Shown here in pieces: positions 1 through 7,750 of a DNA stretch of 48,342 nucleotides. The stretch lies in assembly GCA_910577605.1 (NCBI GenBank), contig CAJTON010000010.1, positions 21,885-70,226 on the forward strand, read 5' to 3'. How positions within the stretch are numbered: the stretch's first letter is position 1; each line of letters opens with the position of its first letter. The stretch is from an uncultured Butyrivibrio sp. GTDB taxonomy: Bacteria; Bacillota; Clostridia; Lachnospirales; Lachnospiraceae. A model generated the notes under the pieces. It was not told where the DNA came from. It saw only the letters and a program-made list of their open reading frames with translations, and ran no database searches. A program made the translations under genes and the position numbers.

Positions 1-2270
1 TGACCATACTGCCGTATATGGTCATTCATTTTGACGTGAGCAGGAAAAAATCAATAAAGAGCGTGGAGTACGCCATGAAAAACGGGCAGAAGCTGTTCCT
101 TGTCACGCAGAAGTCCGTCGATATAGTGAAGCCGACGAGGGACGAGGTGTGCGACGTAGGAACGGTCTGCGAGATAAAGCAGCTTGTGAAGATGCCGGGT
201 GGTCTTGTCCGCGTGCTTGTCAGAGGTCTTGAGAGAGCAGTGCTCAAGGACTTTACGGTTGACGACGATATGCTTGCGGGCGACGTGGTCGTTACTCCGA
301 ATACCGAATACACGCTTCCCGACAGCGAAAGGGACGCGCGGATAAGCCTTCTGAAGGAAATGATGAATCGCTATTATATGGAGACGGGACGCAATCAGGG
401 TGAGAATATCGCGAGGGTAAACGCCATTTCTGGCCTTGACGAGATAGTTTACACATCTCTTTGGGAATGCACCACAGAGTATACGGAGCGGCAGGATGTT
501 CTTGACATGGAGGATATCCTCATGCGCTTTGACGAGGTATGCGACATAGTCTGCAGCGAGATAGAGATAGTCGAGCTTAAAAAGAATCTTTCGGAAGAAG
601 TCCGCAGACGCGTGGACAAGAATCAGAAGGAATATATTTTACACGAACAGATACATGCCATAAGAGAGGAGCTCGGCGAGGAGGATATCGAGGAGGAAAC
701 GGATGAATTCCGCAAGGCGGTGGATGAGCTTGACGCTTCCGATGCCGTGAAGGATAAAATACGGCGCGAGATAAAGCGCTACGACAGCGTTTCCGGAAGC
801 TCGTCCGAGGCGGCGGTGATAAGGACATATATAGAAACGATGCTTGAGCTTCCGTGGAATAAACGTACTGAGGACAATTACGACCTCAAGGGAGTTCAGA
901 AGACTTTGGACGACGACCATTACGGACTTAAAAAGGTCAAAGAGCGCGTGGTTGAGTTTCTTGCGGTGCGCGCTTTAAACGGCAAGGGCGAAAGTCCGAT
1001 CGTATGTCTTGTCGGTCCTCCCGGAACCGGAAAGACCTCGATCGCAGCTTCTGTCGCGAGAGCCCTTAACCGCAGATATGTGAGAGTATGTCTCGGAGGA
1101 GTGCGCGACGAGGCGGAGATACGCGGACACCGCAAGACATATGTGGGCGCTATGCCGGGAAGGATCGTGGACGGACTCAAAAACGCGGGCGCAGCCAACC
1201 CGCTTATGCTTCTTGACGAGATAGACAAGGTCGGCACGGATTCGAGAGGGGATACCGCGTCGGCGCTTCTTGAGGTCCTTGACAGCGCGCAGAATTCGGC
1301 GTTCCGCGACCATTATATAGAAACGCCGATAGACCTTTCCGATGTTCTTTTTATAGCGACGGCGAACGACACAAGCACTATACCCAAACCTCTGCTTGAC
1401 AGAATGGAGCTTATCGAGCTTAACAGCTATACGGCGGTAGAGAAATTCCACATTGCTTCGGAGCATCTTGTACATAAGCAGCTTGAGAAAAACGGACTTA
1501 CCCATTCGCAAGTCTCCTTTACCGACGACGCTATAAGGAAAATAATCGAGAAATATACCAAAGAGGCGGGAGTGCGCGAGCTTGAAAGACAGATAGGGGC
1601 GGCGTGCCGCAAGGCGGCGAGATTTATAGTCGAGGGGACCAAAATGTCTCATAAGATCACGGTGCGTAATCTTTCGGAATATCTCGGCACGCCGAAATAC
1701 GACGGAGAGGACAAACCCAAAAAAGACGCTGTCGGCGTTGTCAAGGGGCTTGCGTGGACCAGCGTGGGCGGTACGACGCTTGATGTCGAGGCGGTCGTTA
1801 TGAAGGGCAAGGGCGGACTTGTACTTACCGGAAAGCTCGGAGACGTTATGAAGGAATCGGCGCAGGTCGCTCTCGGATATATCCGCTCGGTGGCAAAAGG
1901 CTACGGCATAAAGGACGAAATATTTGAGAAAAACGACATACATCTGCATGTGCCGGAGGGAGCTGTGCCGAAGGACGGACCGTCGGCGGGAATAACGATC
2001 ACGCTCGCGATGCTTTCGGCGCTTACCGGACGCAAAGTCAGTCACGACACCGCAATGACTGGCGAGGTAACTCTTCACGGGCAGGTGCTTCCGATCGGCG
2101 GGCTGAAGGAAAAGCTGCTTGCCGCTTCGCTTGCCGGCATGAAAAACGTCCTTATTCCCGATAAAAACAAAAAGGATCTGGCGGAGATCGAGACGGAGAT
2201 AACGGAAAATCTCAATATCTGTCCGGTCAAAACAATGAACGACGTCGTAAAGGCGGCGCTGCGGCAGTAG
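1..2270 (+). CDS. lon: ATP-dependent protease Lon (5' end outside window)
   Basis: Lon is a cytoplasmic AAA+ serine protease that degrades misfolded and regulatory proteins. The frame is already open at the first bases (it reads T-I-L-P-Y before the first ATG at base 18), and Lon proteins normally have residues ahead of this point, so the true start lies upstream and the gene is 5'-partial. Numbering from that ATG, the N-terminal substrate-binding domain covers about 1-290, Walker A GPPGTGKT is near 333-340, Walker B reads LMLLDEIDK, and the C-terminal protease domain carries the catalytic dyad: Ser656 in PKDGPSAG and Lys699 in GGLKEK, 43 residues apart as in E. coli Lon (679/722). The engB gene follows after 28 bases, the lon-engB order common in Firmicutes. 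The family assignment is secure; only the start is missing. Confidence 0.97.
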   Translation, partial: TILPYMVIHFDVSRKKSIKSVEYAMKNGQKLFLVTQKSVDIVKPTRDEVCDVGTVCEIKQLVKMPGGLVRVLVRGLERAVLKDFTVDDDMLAGDVVVTPNTEYTLPDSERDARISLLKEMMNRYYMETGRNQGENIARVNAISGLDEIVYTSLWECTTEYTERQDVLDMEDILMRFDEVCDIVCSEIEIVELKKNLSEEVRRRVDKNQKEYILHEQIHAIREELGEEDIEEETDEFRKAVDELDASDAVKDKIRREIKRYDSVSGSSSEAAVIRTYIETMLELPWNKRTEDNYDLKGVQKTLDDDHYGLKKVKERVVEFLAVRALNGKGESPIVCLVGPPGTGKTSIAASVARALNRRYVRVCLGGVRDEAEIRGHRKTYVGAMPGRIVDGLKNAGAANPLMLLDEIDKVGTDSRGDTASALLEVLDSAQNSAFRDHYIETPIDLSDVLFIATANDTSTIPKPLLDRMELIELNSYTAVEKFHIASEHLVHKQLEKNGLTHSQVSFTDDAIRKIIEKYTKEAGVRELERQIGAACRKAARFIVEGTKMSHKITVRNLSEYLGTPKYDGEDKPKKDAVGVVKGLAWTSVGGTTLDVEAVVMKGKGGLVLTGKLGDVMKESAQVALGYIRSVAKGYGIKDEIFEKNDIHLHVPEGAVPKDGPSAGITITLAMLSALTGRKVSHDTAMTGEVTLHGQVLPIGGLKEKLLAASLAGMKNVLIPDKNKKDLAEIETEITENLNICPVKTMNDVVKAALRQ

Positions 2271-2298
2271 CGGGATTACGGCGCCGGGAAGGATATAT

Positions 2299-2907
2299 AT
2301 GGTTATCAAAAAAGTAAATTTGGAAACGGTGTGCGGTATCACGAGCAAGCTGCCGGAGAACAGACTTCCGGAGGTGGCGTTTGCGGGCAAATCTAATGTC
2401 GGCAAATCTTCCATGATAAACGCGCTTATGAACCGCAAGTCATATGCCAAGACCTCGTCGCAGCCGGGAAAGACACAGACTATCAATTTCTACAATATAA
2501 ACGATGTATTCTACTGCGTCGATCTTCCGGGCTATGGCTATGCTAAAACTTCGGTGGAAACAAAGGCGAAGTGGGGTAAAATGATAGAGAGATACCTGAG
2601 GACTTCAAAACGGCTCAGGCAGGTTTTTCTGCTGATAGACATAAGGCATAAGCCCTCCGAAAACGACAGGCTCATGTACGAATGGATCGTATATCAGGGA
2701 TACACGCCCGTTATAATAGCTACCAAACTTGACAAAATAAACCGCAGTCAGCTGCAAAAGCAGCTAGGGCTGCTGAGGGAGGGCCTTGGGCTTCCTGCGT
2801 CGGGAACTGTAATTCCGTTTTCAGCCCAGACCAAACAGGGCCTTGAGCTGATTTGGGAGGTTATAGACGGTATTTGTCTTGAAGATACAAAGCCGGAGCT
2901 TGGTTAA
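2299..2907 (+). CDS. engB: Ribosome biogenesis GTP-binding protein EngB/YsxC
   Basis: EngB (YsxC/YihA) is an essential TrmE-Era-type GTPase needed for assembly of the 50S ribosomal subunit. At 202 residues it has the usual family length. The G motifs are in order: G1 GKSNVGKSS near residue 35, a switch region with SSQPGKTQTINF, G3 DLPGYGYAK near 79, and G4 TKLDKI near 145. The ATG is preceded by GGGAAGGA at suitable spacing. It lies 28 bases after lon, with no terminator visible between, so the two are probably co-transcribed. Confidence 0.96.
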   Translation: MVIKKVNLETVCGITSKLPENRLPEVAFAGKSNVGKSSMINALMNRKSYAKTSSQPGKTQTINFYNINDVFYCVDLPGYGYAKTSVETKAKWGKMIERYLRTSKRLRQVFLLIDIRHKPSENDRLMYEWIVYQGYTPVIIATKLDKINRSQLQKQLGLLREGLGLPASGTVIPFSAQTKQGLELIWEVIDGICLEDTKPELG

Positions 2908-2934
2908 AGGGACGGTCAGAGGGAGGAGCCTTTT

Positions 2935-5817
2935 ATGGAAAACAGAAATCGGTATATTAATCTTATAAGCGCTTTGGGCGGCGAGTATTATTATATTCAG
3001 TATATAAACGCAGCCGAAAACACTTTTGAGGTGCTGAAAGATGAGGACGGGACAGGCGAAAAGACCGGAAACACCGGAAACGCCGCCGCAGCGGTAAAAT
3101 CGCTGTCGGAGCGTCTTGCCGCCGGCAAATGTAAGGAGGGCATGCGGGCTTTTACCGATTTTGGCACGCTTGCCGCAAGACTTGAAAAAAATCCGCGCGT
3201 GACATATGAATTTGAGCGTGCGGACGGCAGCTTATGCAGAGCTGTTTTTATTGACGCGTCGGGAAACGGTGATAAAAAGGTTTCCGACGTGCTTTTTGCG
3301 CTTGAGGAAATTCACGACGGTAAGGTACATGGGCAAAAGCAGGAGCTTTTGCACGAAACGGCTTTATCGCTTATAAGGGATTATTTTTCAATATATTGTA
3401 TTGAGCTTAAAAGCGGCAGCTTTGTCAGACTCCGTTCAGGACTTTGCGCCGACGGTGAAAACGACGGAGAGACTGAGGAAAATTTTGAGAGCTTTATTGA
3501 AAATTTTTGCCGCGGATTCGTGTGCGCCGAGGACAGGGAACAGTTCGGCCGCATGACGGCTTTGAAATATATAAGCGAACGACTTGAAAAAGAAGACTCC
3601 TATGTTTTCAGATTCCGCACGGATACCGAAGGAACTGCGCAGTATTTCGAGGCGCGGTTTGCCAGCTCGTATTCAGATGATAACAGCCGGCGTGCGGTGC
3701 TTGGCATACGAGGGGTAGACAGTGAGACGAAAAAAGATATGGAATACCGCGAGGGGCTGACGAACGCATATCAGCAGATACGCAATACGCTCAGTCAGGA
3801 GGAGCAGTACAGACGCGCAATTGTTTCTGATTCGATACTTGTATACAACGTAAATGTATCCAGGAATCTTGTTGAAGACGACGTTTTTATGAGGCTTGAT
3901 GAAAAAACGGTGTCCGTATCGGAGATGCTCGGACTGGATATGCCCTGCGTCGCCGATGAATTTTACGGCAGATTTGCCGAAAAGATAGTGACGGACGAGT
4001 ACCGTGAAGCGTTTATCGAGAGTATGAACGCAGAAAAGCTCAGAGCCGCCTTTGACAGGGGCGAAACCGAGCACATAATCGAGTTTGCCGGTTATTTTCT
4101 TGAGGGAAAGCTTGTTATAATGCGGCAGACCATGCTTCTTTTTGAGGATCTGAAAACAAACTGCATAATAGGTCTTTGCAACTGCAAGGACATCACAGAG
4201 ACAAAACGCAAGGAATTTGAGTCCAGGCAGGCGCTTAAAGACGCTTTTGACTCGGCTATGCTCGCAAATCAGGCAAAATCGGATTTCCTTTCGAGAATGT
4301 CGCATGATATCCGCACCCCCATGAACGCGATAATAGGAATGACAGCCATAGCGGGAGCGCATATAGCGGACATAGACAGGGTAAAGGACTGCCTTTCAAA
4401 GATATCTGTGTCAAGCCGCCATCTTTTAGGCATTATAAACGATATTCTTGACATGAGTAAAATTGAATCGGGCAAAATAAATCTTAACGAGGAGGACTTT
4501 AATCTGTCCGACCTTTTGAAGAACCTGTTCGACATGGTGCGTCCTCAGGTAAAAGAGAGAGGGCATGAGCTTAAAGTGCGCATTCACGATATAAAGCACG
4601 AGGACGTCATCGGGGATTCCCTCCGCATTCAGCAGGCCTTTGTGAATATTATGAGCAATTCGATAAAATATACGCCCGAAGGCGGTATCATTACCGTTTC
4701 CGTTACGGAGAAGCCTACGCCGCAGAATAAGATGGCTTGCTACGAATTTATTTTCGAGGACAACGGAATCGGAATGGAGCAGGAGTTCATAGACAAGATA
4801 TTTGAACCGTTTGAGAGAGCAGAGGATCTTCGTATAAGCAAAATACAAGGCACGGGGCTTGGCATGGCGATAACCAAAAATATCGTCAGCATGATGGGCG
4901 GAGAGATTGCCATTGAAAGCGAGGTCGGGAAGGGCTCAAAATTTACTATCACCATTTTCCTAAAGCTTCAGGATATTGCGGAAGCGGACACGGCGCCGCT
5001 TGCGGACCTTCCGGTACTTGTGGTTGACGACGATATGATTTCATGCGAGAATACTTCGATAATGCTTAAAGATATAGGTATGGACAGCGAATGGGTGCTG
5101 ACCGGGCGTGAAGCCGTAAAGAAGGTCGAGGAGCGCAATATTGCCGGAAACGACTATTTCGCCATTATCGTTGACTGGAAAATGCCGGATATGAACGGTG
5201 TAGACACGACAAGAGAGATAAGAAAAATAGTCGGCGACAAAATGCCGATAATTATTATTTCGGCGTATGACTGGACGGACATAGAGCTTGAAGCAAGAGC
5301 GGCGGGAGCCAACGCCTTTATAGGAAAGCCGGCGTTCAAGTCGAATCTGAGCAAGCTCTTTATGCGCATGGTCGCGGGGGACAGCGTTCAGGAGGACAAT
5401 GATGAGGCTCCCGTGGCTTCGGAATTTGATTTCAGCAGCATAAGAGTGCTGCTTGTTGAGGACAACGATCTAAACCGCGAGATCGCTTCGGAAATACTGA
5501 AGGAAACGGGAATGAAGATCGAAGAGGCTGAAAACGGCAAGCAGGCAGTCGATATGTTCCTTTCCGCGCCGGAAAAATACTATGACCTTATCCTCATGGA
5601 TATTCAGATGCCGGTTATGAACGGATATGACGCTACCGTAGCCATACGCTCTCTCGGAAAGAAGGAATCGCAGTCTATCCCTATTATAGCTATGACGGCG
5701 AACGCTTTTTACGAGGACGTAAACGCCGCTATAAGCGTCGGAATGAACGAGCATATCGCGAAACCTCTTGACATCAAGAAACTTATGGAATGTATCTATA
5801 GGTGGACGAGGAAATAG
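2935..5817 (+). CDS. Soluble hybrid histidine kinase with two receiver domains
   Basis: A 960-residue hybrid sensor kinase. The N-terminal ~430 residues are acidic, show no membrane segment and look like PAS-type sensing modules, so the protein should act in the cytoplasm. A HisKA domain follows with the phosphoacceptor His457 in SRMSHDIRTPMNA, then a HATPase_c domain (N-box around NIMSNSIKYTPEGG, G-box FEDNGIGMEQ, GTGLGMAI). Two receiver domains close the protein: the first with Asp747 in VDWKMPDMNG, the second with Asp889 in LMDIQMPVMNG. No HPt domain or DNA-binding output is present, so the final target must be encoded elsewhere or the receivers act internally. The start follows a GGGAGGAG site. 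It sits 27 bases after engB and ends ahead of a terminator. Its signal cannot be read from the sequence. Confidence 0.93.
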   Translation: MENRNRYINLISALGGEYYYIQYINAAENTFEVLKDEDGTGEKTGNTGNAAAAVKSLSERLAAGKCKEGMRAFTDFGTLAARLEKNPRVTYEFERADGSLCRAVFIDASGNGDKKVSDVLFALEEIHDGKVHGQKQELLHETALSLIRDYFSIYCIELKSGSFVRLRSGLCADGENDGETEENFESFIENFCRGFVCAEDREQFGRMTALKYISERLEKEDSYVFRFRTDTEGTAQYFEARFASSYSDDNSRRAVLGIRGVDSETKKDMEYREGLTNAYQQIRNTLSQEEQYRRAIVSDSILVYNVNVSRNLVEDDVFMRLDEKTVSVSEMLGLDMPCVADEFYGRFAEKIVTDEYREAFIESMNAEKLRAAFDRGETEHIIEFAGYFLEGKLVIMRQTMLLFEDLKTNCIIGLCNCKDITETKRKEFESRQALKDAFDSAMLANQAKSDFLSRMSHDIRTPMNAIIGMTAIAGAHIADIDRVKDCLSKISVSSRHLLGIINDILDMSKIESGKINLNEEDFNLSDLLKNLFDMVRPQVKERGHELKVRIHDIKHEDVIGDSLRIQQAFVNIMSNSIKYTPEGGIITVSVTEKPTPQNKMACYEFIFEDNGIGMEQEFIDKIFEPFERAEDLRISKIQGTGLGMAITKNIVSMMGGEIAIESEVGKGSKFTITIFLKLQDIAEADTAPLADLPVLVVDDDMISCENTSIMLKDIGMDSEWVLTGREAVKKVEERNIAGNDYFAIIVDWKMPDMNGVDTTREIRKIVGDKMPIIIISAYDWTDIELEARAAGANAFIGKPAFKSNLSKLFMRMVAGDSVQEDNDEAPVASEFDFSSIRVLLVEDNDLNREIASEILKETGMKIEEAENGKQAVDMFLSAPEKYYDLILMDIQMPVMNGYDATVAIRSLGKKESQSIPIIAMTANAFYEDVNAAISVGMNEHIAKPLDIKKLMECIYRWTRK

Positions 5818-5848
5818 ATCGGCGAAAATAATTGAGAGCTGAATGCAG

Positions 5849-5894
5849 GAACACTCCCGCGGGCGGCGGCCCGACGGGGATGTTCTTTTTTTTA
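5849..5894 (+). terminator. Rho-independent terminator after the hybrid kinase gene
   Basis: GAACACTCCCG and CGGGGATGTTC can pair (with a two-base internal mismatch) around a GC-rich loop and are followed directly by a run of eight T. This closes the lon-engB-kinase group before the fructose operon. Confidence 0.75.
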
Positions 5895-5910
5895 GTTTTA
5901 TATGGTAACT

Positions 5911-6021
5911 TCTGAATGTTTTTGAAAGTTTCTGAAATATTTTGAAAAAACCGCTTGCAATATTTTACTTTATATGCTAATATCTAATCATAATCAATCA
6001 AATTCAATCAAAAATTTTCAA
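5911..6021 (+). promoter_or_regulatory. fru operon promoter flanked by 10-bp-phased operator repeats
   Basis: A core promoter is visible: TTGCAA (5955-5960), 17-base spacer, TAATAT (5978-5983). Upstream are four consecutive 10-base blocks with a TGAA core at 5913, 5923, 5933 and 5943 (TCTGAATGTT, TTTGAAAGTT, TCTGAAATAT, TTTGAAAAAA). Downstream, on the other strand, TGA cores recur every 10 bases (TCA at 5988, 5998, 6008, 6018). DeoR-family sugar regulators are known to bind short repeated elements at helical spacing, so this is most likely the binding region of the FruR-type repressor encoded next, controlling its own operon. The promoter call rests on consensus and spacing only. Confidence 0.7.
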
Positions 6022-6035
6022 AAAGAGGTGATAAT

Positions 6036-6785
6036 ATGTTGGCGGAGCAGAGACAGGCAATTATTCTTGAAACGGTGAATCAGAAGAAAAGCGCGACTCT
6101 CGACGAGCTTTGCGCGCTTATCGGGGCGTCGGAATCCACCGTAAGGCGCGACCTTTACGAGCTTGCGTCTAAGGGAATGATAAACAAGGTCCACGGCGGC
6201 GCTACCGCGGTAAGCGATAATTTTGCGTTTGTGGAATACGATGTGGCGGAAAAAGATAAACTGTTTACAGAGGAAAAAGAGGCGATCGCCCGTTACGCCG
6301 CGTCATTGATAGTGGACGACGATTTTGTTTTTATAGACGCGGGAACGACCACGGGCAGAATGATACCTTATATTCCGGATAAAAAAGCGGTTTTCGTCAC
6401 CAACGGCTTCATACACGCGAGAAGGCTCGCGCAGAGGGGATTTAAGGTTCTTGTTCCCGGAGGAGAGATAAAGTTTTCGACCGAAGCTATTGTAGGCGCG
6501 GAATGCGTGTTGTCCCTTGCCCAGTATAATTTTACCAAAAGCTTTATAGGAGCGAACGGAATATCGGTGCAGGCGGGCTTTACCACGCCGGACCTGAGCG
6601 AGGCCAAGGTCAAGGCGGAGGTTATTAGAAACAGCCGCGAGGCTTATGTGCTTGCCGACGGCTCCAAATTTGACAGCGCCGCCTCCGTGACCTTTGGAAG
6701 GCTCGGCGAAGCGGCGATAATTACGGACAGACCGATCGACCGCAGATATTCGGAGAAAACCGTTGTAAAGGTAAGTTCCGTTTAG
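6036..6785 (+). CDS. fruR: DeoR-family transcriptional regulator of fructose operon (FruR-like)
   Basis: A 249-residue DeoR/GlpR-type regulator: an N-terminal helix-turn-helix (residues about 5-55, with the family signature SESTVRRDLYELASKGMI followed by KVHGGA) and a C-terminal ribose-phosphate-isomerase-like sensor domain (FIDAGTTTGRM, VTNGF, ANGIS, KAEVIRNS). Members next to fruK-fruA typically repress the operon and respond to fructose 1-phosphate; that role is inferred from position. The start is set by GAGGTG eight bases before the ATG. It is the first gene of the operon, 37 bases ahead of fruK, so it should be autoregulated through the phased repeats upstream. Confidence 0.92.
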   Translation: MLAEQRQAIILETVNQKKSATLDELCALIGASESTVRRDLYELASKGMINKVHGGATAVSDNFAFVEYDVAEKDKLFTEEKEAIARYAASLIVDDDFVFIDAGTTTGRMIPYIPDKKAVFVTNGFIHARRLAQRGFKVLVPGGEIKFSTEAIVGAECVLSLAQYNFTKSFIGANGISVQAGFTTPDLSEAKVKAEVIRNSREAYVLADGSKFDSAASVTFGRLGEAAIITDRPIDRRYSEKTVVKVSSV

Positions 6786-6822
6786 CGATAGCGCTTCGCG
6801 GGAATGTAAGGAGGTGTTTTGA

Positions 6823-7722
6823 ATGATTTATACCGTTACGTTTAATCCGGCTGTCGATTATATCGTCCATACGGACGGAATGAAGGTGGGCGAGGTCAAC
6901 AGACTTTCTGGAGAAGAAATATATTTCGGGGGCAAAGGGATCAACGTATCGTTCGTGCTTAAAGAGCTGGGGATAGAGTCCAAAGCTCTCGGCTTTGTGG
7001 CGGGTTTTACGGGCGACGCGATAGAAAAAGGGGTGCTCGCTAAAGGAATTGCCGCGGATTTTGTTCATCTGGAGGAAGGCTTTTCGCGCATTAACGTAAA
7101 AATAAAATCAGGCTCGGAAACGGAGCTTAACGGACAGGGACCGCGTATTACGGAGGCGGCGGTGGAGGAGCTTTTTGCTAAGCTCTCGCAGATGAAAGAC
7201 GGAGACGTGCTTGTGCTTGCGGGAAGCATTCCGAATACTCTGCCGTCGGATATGTACGAAAAGATCCTTGATTTTCTCAAGGACAGAAAAATCCGCTTTG
7301 TCGTTGACGCGACGAAGGAACTGCTTATGAAGGTACTTAAATATAAGCCTTTCCTTATAAAACCCAATAATTTCGAGCTTGGAGAGATCTTCGGCAAGGA
7401 GCTTAAAACGGACGCGGAGATCGCAGAGCACGCCGCAGAGCTTAAAAGTATGGGCGCGAAGAACGTGCTAGTCTCAATGGCAGGCGACGGCGCGCTTCTT
7501 TTGGACGAAAACGGAAGGACCCACAGGTGCGGGGTGTGCAAAGGAACGGTGCGCAATTCGGTGGGAGCCGGAGATTCAATGGTGGCAGGCTTTATCGCCG
7601 GATGCGAAAAAAACGATTACGGTTACGCGCTGAAGCTCGGAACAGCCGCCGGAGGCGCGACCGCGTTTTCGGACGGACTGGCGCGCAGAGAAGATATATA
7701 CAGGCTGCTTTCGGAGCTGTAA
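6823..7722 (+). CDS. fruK: 1-phosphofructokinase
   Basis: FruK phosphorylates fructose 1-phosphate, the product of PTS fructose import, to fructose 1,6-bisphosphate with ATP. The 299-residue protein is a PfkB/ribokinase-fold enzyme of normal length: substrate-side motif FGGKGINVSFVLKELG near residues 35-50, and the C-terminal nucleotide/catalytic motif NSVGAGDSMVAGFIAG near 240-255 with the catalytic Asp in GAGD. AAGGAGGTG precedes the ATG. It lies between fruR and fruA, which supports fructose 1-phosphate over tagatose 6-phosphate as substrate. Confidence 0.95.
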   Translation: MIYTVTFNPAVDYIVHTDGMKVGEVNRLSGEEIYFGGKGINVSFVLKELGIESKALGFVAGFTGDAIEKGVLAKGIAADFVHLEEGFSRINVKIKSGSETELNGQGPRITEAAVEELFAKLSQMKDGDVLVLAGSIPNTLPSDMYEKILDFLKDRKIRFVVDATKELLMKVLKYKPFLIKPNNFELGEIFGKELKTDAEIAEHAAELKSMGAKNVLVSMAGDGALLLDENGRTHRCGVCKGTVRNSVGAGDSMVAGFIAGCEKNDYGYALKLGTAAGGATAFSDGLARREDIYRLLSEL

Positions 7723-7750
7723 TTATATTATTTTTTGAGGAGGTTTCGTT

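Noticed and set aside
975..2486. Long minus-strand open frame antisense to lon and engB
   Set aside because: It has no ribosome site or recognisable family, its composition mirrors the lon codons, and lon and engB are certain. It is a shadow frame of GC-rich coding DNA.
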